Of a stretch of 50,515 nt of DNA, positions 16,064-25,777 are shown piece after piece. Under the pieces are notes generated by a model. It was not told the origin of the DNA and searched no databases. It saw only the letters and a list, made by a program, of their open reading frames with translations. Positions within the stretch are counted from its first letter, which is position 1. Each line of letters starts with the position of its first letter. This stretch comes from Microbacteriaceae bacterium PS02066 (lineage in GTDB: Bacteria > Actinomycetota > Actinomycetes > Actinomycetales > Microbacteriaceae): contig JASCPH010000019.1 in the NCBI GenBank assembly GCA_029959545.1, positions 1 through 50,515 on the forward strand. Direction: 5' to 3'. The position numbers and the translations under genes are program-made.

Positions 16064-16645
16064 ATGCGGCTTCGCTCACTCTCGGCTCCCGTGATGATCC
16101 TCTTAGCCTGTGTCGCGTTGACGGGGTGCGCGTCCGGCGCGACCGCAGCAGACGAAGGCGCGGAACCGGCTCCCGTCGCGACGAGCGAGTCGCCGGCGCC
16201 CTCCGCCGGAGAGGCGGCGGCCCTTGCGCAAGCCCAGGCGTGGCTGGATGCGGCAAGCGTGCCGCCAGGGGCCGTTCGTCTGGAGAAATCGCCCATCCTA
16301 TTCAACTCGGGCACCGCATGGCCGTGCGGCCCCTACGAAGAGCTGAGGGGCTACTGGCTGGTCCCGAACACCACGGTCGCCGCGGCCGGCACCTGGTTGC
16401 TCGAGAACCCCCCGGCCGACCTCATCACTACACGCTTCTGGCCTCTGGCCGAGGATGGCCCTGGATCCGATTCGGCGATCATCGGCTACATCCCCGCCGA
16501 AGGCGCGCAGGAGGGTGTCGTCTACACGCTCGCGAAGACGGATGCCGACGTCGCCATCCGGGCTGCGGTCGCCGCCCAGACCGACACCGCCACCTGCCCG
16601 CCCCTGCCCGACGGCAGCATGTACGGCGCACCCGGCCAGGGTTGA
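16064..16645 (+). CDS. Putative lipoprotein of unknown function
   Basis: 193 aa. Lipoprotein signal: MRLRSLSAPVMILLACVALTGC, lipobox LTGC with Cys 22, then an Ala/Glu/Pro-rich linker and a small soluble domain (about residues 45-190) with two Cys (WPCGPY, TATCPPL) that could pair. I do not recognise the family. The stop codon lies inside GTTGAGACACGG, the end of a family 2 repeat arm, so the repeat set abuts or was inserted at the 3' end. Confidence 0.7.
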   Translation: MRLRSLSAPVMILLACVALTGCASGATAADEGAEPAPVATSESPAPSAGEAAALAQAQAWLDAASVPPGAVRLEKSPILFNSGTAWPCGPYEELRGYWLVPNTTVAAAGTWLLENPPADLITTRFWPLAEDGPGSDSAIIGYIPAEGAQEGVVYTLAKTDADVAIRAAVAAQTDTATCPPLPDGSMYGAPGQG

Positions 16646-16815
16646 GACACGGGGCCGCCCCTCGCAAAGTTTCCCAGCGCAGCGCCTCTCCGTGTCTCAC
16701 TTTTGCAGGTCAACGAAGCGCTGCGCGTGCGTGATTGAGACACGGGAAGGGTGCCGGGTCCTGATGTCTCGATCGTTCACGCCTCTCGGCTGATTCGCGT
16801 GCACAAGTGAGACAC
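16641..16815. repeat. Palindromic repeat, family 2, cluster of arms and two copies
   Basis: TGAGACACGG (16643-16652) pairs with CCGTGTCTCA (16690-16699). A degenerate unit in reverse orientation covers 16692-16743. A further unit, ATGTCTCGATCGTTCACGC...GTGCACAAGTGAGACAC, covers 16764-16815. No gene is seen in 16646-16854. Confidence 0.75.
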
Positions 16816-16854
16816 GGATGCGGGGCGGGCCGCGCGAGGGGCGACCCGCCCCCC

Positions 16855-18213
16855 TCACCCGGCGCGGTAGTTCTCCCGGGCGAAGCGGGAGTAGGGCGCC
16901 GGGGCGACGGTCGCGCGGATCTCGACCTGCCGATGCCGCTCGACCGCGGGCTTGGCGGAGTTGGGGTCCTCACCCCAGGTCAGCACCACCTCGGTCCCGG
17001 GTTCGGCGTGCGAGGCGGCGATGCTCGCGAGCGACACGAAGGCCTGCTCGTTCGTGATGTAGCCGCAGTCGTGCGAGATGCCCACATCCAGGCCGTCGGC
17101 GCGCACGCGATCGACTTGATAGAGGCCGTACCGCGCCTTCGGGAAGTCGATGTACTTCGCCGGCAGCCCGTCTTCGACGAGGGAGCGCTGCGCGGCGGCG
17201 AGGTCGTCGGGGTTCCAGACGAGCGTGACCTTCACGCGCTGCTCGGCGGCCGCGTGCGCTTCGAGCGCAGCACGGCCGATGAAGTCGTGATCGAACGCGA
17301 CGCTGCGCCCGTAGCCGAGGTCGTACGGCGTCAGGTAGTAGTCCTCGATGCGGTCCGACACGAAGCTGCCGGCGAGAGAGCCGAGGCGGGCGGCGGGCAG
17401 CCACGCGAGGTAGTCGTCCATCTGCTCGCCGGAGAAGATGGCGGGCAGCGGCGAGGGGACCCACGCCGACTCGAGGTTCGCGGACGAGTACGCCTTCGCC
17501 CCCACGAGCACGAGCTCGAACTCTTCCCCCGCAGCGATGATCGCCTCGCGGATGCGGGCGCCGTCCGCCCACGGCCCGAAAAGCTCGAATCCGGGCTGAC
17601 CCGCCATGCCGTGCCGCAGCGAGCGGACGGTGACACCGGCGATCTCGAACGTGGCCATGCCGAAGAACTTCGTGGGCGGCACGGGCGCGCCGATCAGCTT
17701 CTCCATGAGGGCGAGCGCGTGCGGGCCCTGCAGCTCATAGCGGTAGAAAACGGGGTCGACACCGGGCTCACGCATGAGCGTGTTCGCGTCGCGCTCGAAG
17801 GTGACATCGTAGTCGCCGGTCTCGCCGATGAACTGCACCCAGTCCAGCACCATGTACCAACCCACGAGATCGAACACCTGCTCCTCGAGGTGGAACAGGA
17901 TCGCGTCGCCGATCAGGTATCCCTCGTGGTTGACGGCGATGAACTGCTTCGCCGCATCCACCGGGAACCGGGCGAACGAGTTGACGCCGGTGTCGCTCAG
18001 CAGCCGCAGCGCGTCTGGCCCCGAGATGAACAGGTCGGTCATGTGGTGCGACTGATCCAGCAGCGCCACGCTCTCCCGCCACGACCGCTGCTCACTGCGC
18101 CAGTTGCTGAACTCCGGCGTCACCGGGAAGATCGTCGGCTTGCTCTGCGAATTGCGGAGCAGATCCACCGTGCTCCCCGCGCGGGCGATGGCGTCGAAAG
18201 CGGATGCGGACAT
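16855..18213 (-). CDS. LigM/DesA-like tetrahydrofolate-dependent aryl O-demethylase, paralog 2
   Basis: 452 aa from ATG 18213 with GAGGGAG upstream; longer starts (to 18255) lie within the regulatory region. Same GcvT-fold family as 5022-6386: [104 protein letters not shown]. Divergent from a LysR gene with a T-N11-A site between them. Expected reaction: methyl transfer from a methoxylated aromatic acid to tetrahydrofolate; substrate unknown. Confidence 0.8.
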   Translation of the reverse strand: MSASAFDAIARAGSTVDLLRNSQSKPTIFPVTPEFSNWRSEQRSWRESVALLDQSHHMTDLFISGPDALRLLSDTGVNSFARFPVDAAKQFIAVNHEGYLIGDAILFHLEEQVFDLVGWYMVLDWVQFIGETGDYDVTFERDANTLMREPGVDPVFYRYELQGPHALALMEKLIGAPVPPTKFFGMATFEIAGVTVRSLRHGMAGQPGFELFGPWADGARIREAIIAAGEEFELVLVGAKAYSSANLESAWVPSPLPAIFSGEQMDDYLAWLPAARLGSLAGSFVSDRIEDYYLTPYDLGYGRSVAFDHDFIGRAALEAHAAAEQRVKVTLVWNPDDLAAAQRSLVEDGLPAKYIDFPKARYGLYQVDRVRADGLDVGISHDCGYITNEQAFVSLASIAASHAEPGTEVVLTWGEDPNSAKPAVERHRQVEIRATVAPAPYSRFARENYRAG

Positions 18214-18286
18214 GTGAACTCCCTCGTTCGGACGGGCGGCCGTGCCCGCATCCACAGGTTAAGAAATCCGACGGCATCGACGGGAG

Positions 18287-18305
18287 GTATCTCGATTACC
18301 CATAC
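18287..18305. promoter_or_regulatory. LysR-type (T-N11-A) binding site
   Basis: GTATCTCGATTACCCATAC: GTAT, 11 bases, ATAC, the classical core of LysR regulator sites. It lies 39 bases before the LysR start and 74 bases before the divergent O-demethylase start, the usual place for an autoregulating LysR activator. Confidence 0.65.
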
Positions 18306-18343
18306 TTATGCGGAGGCAAGGATGCCTCAGTCGGGAGCAGACG

Positions 18344-19270
18344 GTGGACCTGAACCTCATCCGCGTGTTCGTGGCGATCGCCGAAACGCGGAGTCTCACG
18401 AGCGCCGCGCGTCGCCTCTACGTCACCCAACCCGCGGTGAGCCAGGCCCTCGGGCGGTTGCGGCGCGAGCTGGATGACCCGCTGTTCCGACGCGTCGGCC
18501 GCGTGATGGAGCCCACCCCCTTGGCCGACAGCGTCTATCCGGGGTTCCGCGATGCCCTCGCCGCCGTCGACCGCACTCTCGACGGCGTGCACCGCTTCGC
18601 ACCCGCCGACTCCGACCGCACGTTCCGCATCGCGCTGTCCGAGCTCGGTGAGATCGGCTGGCTCCCCGCGATCGTGCGGGCCGTGCGCGCCGAGGCTCCC
18701 CGGATGCGGATCGAGGTCGTGCCGATGGATGTGGCCGCCCTGCCTGACTGGCTGGGCCGCGGCGTCGTCGATCTCGCGGTGACGCCCTCCCACGTGCCGG
18801 GTCCCTTCGGGCGGACGGTGCTGAAGTCGCAGGGCTACGGCGTCGCGATGTCGGCCGCGCATCCGTTCGCCGACGAGCCGTTGACGCGCGACGCGTACGC
18901 CGCAGCATCCCACGTCGCCGTCGCCAGCGACTCCGGCGCGCCCGCTCTCGCACAGGCGCGTCGCACGCACGGCATCGAGGTCGATGCCCGCATCGCTGTG
19001 AACCACCTCGCGTCGCTTCCGCCGCTTCTCGCGCGCAGCCGCGACCTCATCGCGACGCTGCCCGACACGATCGCGCTCGGATGGGCGCACACGTGGCCTC
19101 TCGTGGTGCGCCCACTGCCGTTCGAGATGCCGCCCGTGGAGATCGCGCTCTACCGACGATCGAGCTCCCAGCATCCTGCCGCGCTGGACTGGCTCTTCGA
19201 GACCGTCGCCCGTGCGATCCGCGGCTCCTCCGGCCGGTTCGAGGCCATCCACGGCGAGCGGATCCCCTGA
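18344..19270 (+). CDS. LysR-family transcriptional regulator
   Basis: 308 aa from the GTG at 18344 (GGGAGCAG upstream; the protein then begins VDLNLIRVFVAIAETRSL, typical for LysR). A longer ATG start at 18308 would begin beside the operator. Winged helix LTSAARRLYVTQPAVSQALGRLRRELDDPLFRR (about residues 18-50), then a two-lobed effector domain (FRIALSELGEIGWLPAIV). Probably activates the divergent O-demethylase gene and binds its substrate as inducer. Confidence 0.9.
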   Translation: MDLNLIRVFVAIAETRSLTSAARRLYVTQPAVSQALGRLRRELDDPLFRRVGRVMEPTPLADSVYPGFRDALAAVDRTLDGVHRFAPADSDRTFRIALSELGEIGWLPAIVRAVRAEAPRMRIEVVPMDVAALPDWLGRGVVDLAVTPSHVPGPFGRTVLKSQGYGVAMSAAHPFADEPLTRDAYAAASHVAVASDSGAPALAQARRTHGIEVDARIAVNHLASLPPLLARSRDLIATLPDTIALGWAHTWPLVVRPLPFEMPPVEIALYRRSSSQHPAALDWLFETVARAIRGSSGRFEAIHGERIP

Positions 19271-19378
19271 CATGCGGGCCGCCCCCAACGAGAGAGATGT
19301 GGGGGCGTCACGCCGGCGCCGAGGCACCCGAGGTTCCGGAGCGGCCCGCGCGACCCCTTCGTCGCGCGGGGCGCTCGC

Positions 19379-20873
<1,495 letters not shown>

Positions 20874-20992
20874 CAAAATCTTGACCATTTTGCAGCCAGT
20901 GTGATTCGCTGAGCCCACGAATCGGCATCGGCGTCGACTCCGGACGCCTGCCGTCACGCGCCGGCTCGACGCCGCCGAACCAAGGAGCGGAT

Positions 20993-21748
20993 ATGACTGC
21001 AGTCACCCCGGCGCTACTCGTGGTCAGCGCCCACGCGGGCGACTTCGTCTGGCGGGCCGGCGGTGCGATCGCTGCCGCCACGATGCGCGGCGAGCGCGCG
21101 ACGGTGGTCTGCCTGAGCTTCGGCGAGCGCGGCGAGTCCGCGAGCCAATGGCTGGCGGGAAAGTCGCTCGAGGAGATCAAGGAGATCCGTCGTGCAGAGG
21201 CGGAGGCGGCCGCATCCGCGCTCGGCGCCGACATCGAGTTTCTGGATCTGGGCGACTACCCGCTGCGCGAGTCCCCGGAGGCGGTCGCGCGCCTCGTCGA
21301 CGTCTATCGCCGCGTGCAGCCCACGGTCGTGCTGACGCACCCGCTGCACGACCCGTACAACGGAGACCACCCGGCCGCCGCGCGCATGGCGCTGGAGGCG
21401 CGGGTGCTGGCCCAGGCGATCGGTGTCGCGAACTCGGACGGCTCGTTCCCGACGAAGGAGACGATCATCGGCGCCCCGCCGGTGTTCTTCTTCGAACCGC
21501 ACCAGCCCGAGCAGTGCGGCTTCGTCCCGGACGTCCTGCTGGACATCACCGCCGCCTTCCCCCTCAAGCGGCAGGCGATGGAGTGCCTGCCCGCGCAGAA
21601 GCACATGTGGTCCTACTACAGCGACCTGGCGGTGCGCCGCGGCGTGCAGGTCAAGCGCAACGCGGGCCCGAACCTCGGCCTCGCCCACGACACGATGGGC
21701 GAGGCGTACATGCGCTACTTCCCGCAGGTCACCGGAGTACTGGAGTGA
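20993..21748 (+). CDS. galB: 4-oxalomesaconate hydratase, GalB type (PIG-L/LmbE fold)
   Basis: 251 aa; ATG with AAGGAGCGG. PIG-L-family zinc protein in which the usual AHPDDE motif is AHAGDFVWRAGG (His 14, Asp 17), the form I associate with GalB of the gallate pathway rather than with sugar deacetylases. The third zinc ligand fits His 126 in YNGDHPAAA. GalB adds water to the 4-oxalomesaconate tautomer to give 4-carboxy-4-hydroxy-2-oxoadipate. Its neighbours, a GalC-type aldolase (GTGA overlap) and a GalD-type tautomerase, make this much more likely than deacetylation. Confidence 0.85.
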   Translation: MTAVTPALLVVSAHAGDFVWRAGGAIAAATMRGERATVVCLSFGERGESASQWLAGKSLEEIKEIRRAEAEAAASALGADIEFLDLGDYPLRESPEAVARLVDVYRRVQPTVVLTHPLHDPYNGDHPAAARMALEARVLAQAIGVANSDGSFPTKETIIGAPPVFFFEPHQPEQCGFVPDVLLDITAAFPLKRQAMECLPAQKHMWSYYSDLAVRRGVQVKRNAGPNLGLAHDTMGEAYMRYFPQVTGVLE

Positions 21749-22452
21749 GCGGGCACGTCGTCGTCACCGACATCGCGCGCGAAGAGGCCGACCTCGTCGA
21801 CGCGTTCGCCGCGCTGGGCTCGGCCACCGTCCACGAAGCGCTCGGCCGCACCGGGTACGCCGGAAGCGCGATCCGCCCCATCCAGCAGGGGTCGGTGATC
21901 GCCGGGAGCGCCATCACGGTGCTCACCGCCCCCGGCGACAACCTCATGGTGCATATCGCGATCGAGCAGGCTCGCGCCGGAGACGTGATCGTCGTGGTGG
22001 CCACCGGACCGTCCCCGTTCGGGCACATCGGCGAGCTCATGGCCACGCAGATGCAGGTCAAGGGAGTACGCGGATACGTCACCTCCGCCGGGGTGCGCGA
22101 CACCGCCGAACTGCGCGCGATGGGCTTCCCCGCCTGGAGCCGTTACGTCTCGGCGCAGGGGTGCCTGCGCGACAGCCCGGGCTCGGTCAACGTCCCAGTG
22201 GTTCTGGACGGCGTCGTCGTCGAGCCCGGCGACATCGTGGTCGCCGACGATGACGGTGTGACGGTCGTTCCGCGGATGCGGGCGGCCGCCGTTCTCGATG
22301 CGGCGCGCTCGCGCGCGGCGCGCGAGGCGACCAACCGCGCGAAGTATGAGGCCGGGGCCAGCTCCATGGACATCAACGGCCTGCGACCGGTCATCGCCGA
22401 GCTCGGCATCGCCTACGTGCCTCAGGCGGAGCGACGCGATGCCGACTCCTGA
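21745..22452 (+). CDS. galC: 4-carboxy-4-hydroxy-2-oxoadipate aldolase (GalC/LigK, RraA-like fold)
   Basis: 235 aa; the GTG start overlaps the galB stop (GTGA). RraA-like class II pyruvate aldolase: ATVHEALGRTGY, GELMATQMQVKGVRGYVTSAGVRDTAEL (Arg 118 and Asp 119 are the family's substrate and metal residues), VEPGDIVVADDDGVTVVP. It splits 4-carboxy-4-hydroxy-2-oxoadipate into pyruvate and oxaloacetate, and members also decarboxylate oxaloacetate. This is the last step of protocatechuate 4,5- and gallate cleavage. Confidence 0.88.
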   Translation: MSGHVVVTDIAREEADLVDAFAALGSATVHEALGRTGYAGSAIRPIQQGSVIAGSAITVLTAPGDNLMVHIAIEQARAGDVIVVVATGPSPFGHIGELMATQMQVKGVRGYVTSAGVRDTAELRAMGFPAWSRYVSAQGCLRDSPGSVNVPVVLDGVVVEPGDIVVADDDGVTVVPRMRAAAVLDAARSRAAREATNRAKYEAGASSMDINGLRPVIAELGIAYVPQAERRDADS

Positions 22453-23512
22453 TCCGGTACGCGACGGCATCCGCTGCCTGCTCATGCGCGGCGGCACCTC
22501 CAAGGGCGCCTTCTTCCTCTCGACGGACCTGCCCGCCGATCCGTCCGAGCGCGATGACCTGCTGCTGCGGATCATGGGCAGCCCCGATCCGGCACAGATC
22601 GACGGACTGGGCGGCGCGCATCCGCTGACCTCCAAGGTCGCCGTCGTCGAACGCTCGAGCGATCCCGACTGCGACATCGACTACCTCTTCCTCCAGGTGG
22701 GCGTGGATGAGCCCGTTGTCGCCGATGCGCAGACGTGCGGCAACCTGCTGGCCGCGATCGGCCCGTTCGCGATCGAGCGCGGACTCGTCGCGGCGGATGC
22801 GGGCGAAACCGTCGTGCGCATCCGCCTGCTCAACACGGGCGACATCGCCGAGGCGCGCTTCGCCACTCCGGGCGGGCGGGTCGACTACGACGGCGACGAG
22901 GCGATCGCGGGCGTGCCCGGTACGGCCGGCCGGATCGCACTGACCACCCGCGGACAGAAGCCGCTGCTTCCCACCGGGTCGATGACGGACGAGATCGCGG
23001 GCCATCGCGTCACGCTGGTCGACAACGGGATGCCGGTCGTGCTGATGGATGCCGCCGAGTTCGACGTCGCCGGAGACGAGAGCCCGGAAGAGCTGGAGTC
23101 CCGCACCGAGCTCCGCGAGCGGATCGAGACGATCCGCCGGGCCGCGGGCCCGCTTTTCGGCCTGGGCGACGTGTCGACCCAGACCGTCCCGAAGATGTTC
23201 CTGCTGTCGCCGCCGCGCCACGGCGGCGCCGTCGGCACCCGGGCCTTCATCCCCGCGCGCGTGCACCCGACGATCGGGGTGCTGATGGCCGCATCCGTCG
23301 CCGCCGGCATCCGCATCCCGGGCGCCGTCGGCTCCGCCTTCGCCGTGCTCGACAACGACGAGCAGACGCTGCTCGAACACCCCGGCGGTACCTTCGCCGC
23401 CACCGTCGCCGTCACCGGCGACGCCACTTCCGGCTGGCGCGCGAGCTCGTCGTCGGTCCGCACCGCACGAAAGATCTTCGACGGGCTCGTCTTCCCGCGA
23501 CCCCGCCGCTGA
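22439..23512 (+). CDS. galD: 4-oxalomesaconate tautomerase (GalD, PrpF family)
   Basis: 357 aa; ATG at 22439 overlaps the aldolase end by 14 bases. PrpF/GalD family of cofactor-free isomerases with a DapF-like two-lobed fold: CLLMRGGTSKGAFF at the N-terminus, GGAHPLTSKVAVV, ADAQTCGNLLAAIGPFAIE (catalytic Cys region), PGTAGRI, HPTIGVLMAASVA. In this operon it should convert the keto and enol forms of 4-oxalomesaconate so that GalB can hydrate it. PrpF members for methylaconitate look alike, but the gal neighbours decide. Confidence 0.88.
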   Translation: MPTPDPVRDGIRCLLMRGGTSKGAFFLSTDLPADPSERDDLLLRIMGSPDPAQIDGLGGAHPLTSKVAVVERSSDPDCDIDYLFLQVGVDEPVVADAQTCGNLLAAIGPFAIERGLVAADAGETVVRIRLLNTGDIAEARFATPGGRVDYDGDEAIAGVPGTAGRIALTTRGQKPLLPTGSMTDEIAGHRVTLVDNGMPVVLMDAAEFDVAGDESPEELESRTELRERIETIRRAAGPLFGLGDVSTQTVPKMFLLSPPRHGGAVGTRAFIPARVHPTIGVLMAASVAAGIRIPGAVGSAFAVLDNDEQTLLEHPGGTFAATVAVTGDATSGWRASSSSVRTARKIFDGLVFPRPRR

Positions 23513-23531
23513 CCGTCAGAGAGGACACACC

Positions 23532-24548
23532 ATGGCAACGCGCGACAACTTCGACCTCGCACATCTGGGCGGCGTCGAGCTGTTCACCCCGGTCTTCGAG
23601 GAGAGCCTGCACTTCTTCCGCGACCTGCTCGCGATGCGGGAGGTCGCCCGCATCGGCGACTCCGCGTACCTGCGCTGCTGGGACGAGTACCAGCTGTACA
23701 CGCTCAAGCTCACCGCATCCGACACCAACGGCGTGGGCCGCACGCTGTTCCGCGTCACGAGCCCCGAGGCGCTGGAGCGTCGCGTCGCGGCCATCGAGGC
23801 AGCAGGGCTCGGCCACGGCTGGCGCGAGCCCGAGGTCGGCGTGGGCCGCTCGTACGAGTTCGAGGACCCGGACGGCCACCTCATGGGCATCTACTACGAC
23901 ACCGAGCACTACGTTGCCGACGACGAGGATCGCCCGGCACTGAAGAACCAGGCGTCCGCGTTCCCCGGACGCGGTGTGAACGCCCGCCGCATGGACCACA
24001 TCAACTATCTCGCCAGCGACGTGACGAAGGCAGGCGAGTTCTGGCGCGACGTCATGGGTGCCCGCGAGTCCGAGCGGGTGCGCCTGGACGGCGGCGGATA
24101 CGCGGCCTGGTGGTTCCGGTTCCAGCAGAAGTCGTACGACGTGGTCTACAGCGAGGACTGGACCGGCGAGCGCGGTCGTTTCCACCACTTCGCTCTCGCC
24201 CCCGACACCCGCGAGGACATCCTCAAGGCCGCCGACATCTTCCTCGAGAACGGCGTGCACATCGAATTCGGGCCCTACAAACACGCCATCAACCAGACGT
24301 TCTTCATCTACGTGTGGGAACCGGGCGGCAACCGCATCGAGCTCGCCAACGCCGGCGCGCGCCTCATCCTCGACCCGGACTGGCCGGTCGTGGAGTGGTC
24401 GCAGGCCGAGCGGGCCAAGGGCCAGGCGTGGGGCGCGAAGACCGTACCGACCTTCCACACGCACGGCACGCCGTTCCTGGCGAACCAGGCCGAGATCGAC
24501 GAGGCGGCGATGAAGGGCGAGCCGATCCCGGCGCCGCAGAAGCGCTGA
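23532..24548 (+). CDS. Two-domain VOC extradiol ring-cleavage dioxygenase
   Basis: 338 aa with two glyoxalase-fold repeats (about residues 7-125 and 152-275) and a polar C-terminal extension. Iron ligands by comparison with catechol 2,3-dioxygenase: His 156 (MDHINYL), His 218 or 219 (RFHHFAL), Glu 270 (GGNRIEL). The second-sphere His 251 and Tyr 260 keep the XylE spacing (9 and 10 residues). It is the only ring-cleaving enzyme in the window and the last gene of the gal operon, so it probably cleaves gallate, 3-O-methylgallate or protocatechuate. Known gallate cleavers (GalA, DesB, LigAB) have an unrelated fold. ATG follows GAGAGGACACACC. Confidence 0.85.
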   Translation: MATRDNFDLAHLGGVELFTPVFEESLHFFRDLLAMREVARIGDSAYLRCWDEYQLYTLKLTASDTNGVGRTLFRVTSPEALERRVAAIEAAGLGHGWREPEVGVGRSYEFEDPDGHLMGIYYDTEHYVADDEDRPALKNQASAFPGRGVNARRMDHINYLASDVTKAGEFWRDVMGARESERVRLDGGGYAAWWFRFQQKSYDVVYSEDWTGERGRFHHFALAPDTREDILKAADIFLENGVHIEFGPYKHAINQTFFIYVWEPGGNRIELANAGARLILDPDWPVVEWSQAERAKGQAWGAKTVPTFHTHGTPFLANQAEIDEAAMKGEPIPAPQKR

Positions 24549-24554
24549 ACCCGC

Positions 24555-25667
24555 TCAGCTCCAGACGGATGCGGCGATGTCGACGACGGCCCGCACCTTC
24601 GCCCACTGCTGACCCTCGGTGAGCTCGTTGCCCTCCTCCGTGGAGGCGAACCCGCACTGCGGGCTCAGGGCGAGCTGATCGAGCGGCGCGAAGGCTGCGG
24701 CCTCGTCGATGCGGCGACGGATGTCGTCGGCACTCTCGAGCTCGCCGGTCTTCGTGGTCACCAGCCCCAGCACGACGCGCTTGTCGCCCTCGGGCAGGAA
24801 CCGCAGCGGCTCGAATCCGCCGGCGCGCTCTGAGTCGTACTCCAGGAAGTACCCGTCGTACGCGGTGTTGCCCAGCAGCTGCTCGGCGACCGGCTCGTAG
24901 CCACCGGATGAGATCCAGGTCGATCGGAAGTTGCCGCGACAGACGTGGGTGGTCACGGTGAGGTCGGCGGGCTTGCCGTCCAGGATGCGGTTGAGCAGGT
25001 CGGCATAGCGCTCGGCGATGTCGTCGGTGTCGATCCCGCGGGCACGCGCCTTCGCAAGCTCCGCCTCCGAGCACAGGTACGCCCACGCGGTGTCGTCGAA
25101 CTGCAGGTATCGCGCGCCCGCCGCGTAGAACGCGTCCAGCGCGTCGCGGTAGGCGGCGACGAGGTCGTCGACGATCGCCTCGCGCCCGTCGTAGAAGGCA
25201 CCGTCGATGTGGCCCGGCTCCAGCCGGAAGTCCAGCACCGTCGGCGCGGGAATCGTGAACTTCGGCAGCAAACCGGTGCCGTCCGCGATCGCCGCGAGCG
25301 AGCGGTAGTGCGCGAGGAACGGGTGGGCGTCGTCGAACCGGATGGGCCCCGTAACCTCGATGCCGCGCGGCTTGGTCTGCACGCCCTGGAACTGGATGCC
25401 GTGGTCGAGTTCCACGATGTCGACGCCGCCCAGCATCCCGAAGAAGTCGAAGTGCCACCACGACCGACGGAACTCGCCGTCGCTGGCGACCTCGAGACCC
25501 GCGGCGCGCTGCCGGGCGACGAGGTCGACGATCTCCGCGTCCTCGACGGCAGCCAGCTCCGCATCCGTCAGCTCGCCCGTCGCGTGACGGCGGCGAGCGG
25601 CGGCGAGGCCCGGCGGGCGGAGGAAGCTTCCGACGATGTCGGCACGGAACGGCGCTGAAGTGCTCAC
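24555..25667 (-). CDS. Short cobalamin-independent methionine synthase-like methyltransferase (MetE C-terminal domain / YxjG type)
   Basis: 370 aa, about half of MetE, containing only the catalytic barrel, as in YxjG-like proteins. Zinc ligands are visible: His and Cys in THVCRGN, Glu in YFLEYDSE, Cys in SPQCGFAS. Substrate-binding marks include DIVGSFLRPP and the region around YLQFDDTAWAYL. It converges on the dioxygenase gene with a six-base gap. Next to three methyl-THF-forming enzymes it is well placed to take methyl groups onto homocysteine or another thiol and free THF; whether it uses methyl-THF itself is not shown by sequence. Confidence 0.82.
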   Translation of the reverse strand: MSTSAPFRADIVGSFLRPPGLAAARRRHATGELTDAELAAVEDAEIVDLVARQRAAGLEVASDGEFRRSWWHFDFFGMLGGVDIVELDHGIQFQGVQTKPRGIEVTGPIRFDDAHPFLAHYRSLAAIADGTGLLPKFTIPAPTVLDFRLEPGHIDGAFYDGREAIVDDLVAAYRDALDAFYAAGARYLQFDDTAWAYLCSEAELAKARARGIDTDDIAERYADLLNRILDGKPADLTVTTHVCRGNFRSTWISSGGYEPVAEQLLGNTAYDGYFLEYDSERAGGFEPLRFLPEGDKRVVLGLVTTKTGELESADDIRRRIDEAAAFAPLDQLALSPQCGFASTEEGNELTEGQQWAKVRAVVDIAASVWS

Positions 25668-25736
25668 CCCGCGATGCTACTGCGCGCGGGCGAACAGCCG
25701 GGCCTGAGTTAATCCCCGTGACACCGATCGCAGCGC

Positions 25737-25777
25737 AGCGGATGCGGGGAGGCGTCGCGCACCTCCCCGCATCCGCT
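25737..25777 (-). terminator. Strong hairpin after the wall-anchored protein gene
   Basis: Perfect 16-base stem AGCGGATGCGGGGAGG / CCTCCCCGCATCCGCT with a nine-base loop, touching the stop codon of the minus-strand gene. No U-run, as is common in high-GC actinobacteria. The rest of 25668-25736 has no gene. Confidence 0.75.

Noticed and set aside
15803..16815. CRISPR array suspected from repeated GTGCACAAGYGAGACAC
   Set aside because: Units are palindromic and irregularly spaced, occur in both orientations and at distant sites, and no cas genes are present.
20993..21748. N-acetylglucosamine or mycothiol-type deacetylase (PIG-L family)
   Set aside because: AHAGDFVW replaces AHPDDE, and the gene overlaps GalC- and GalD-type genes, so GalB is the better call.
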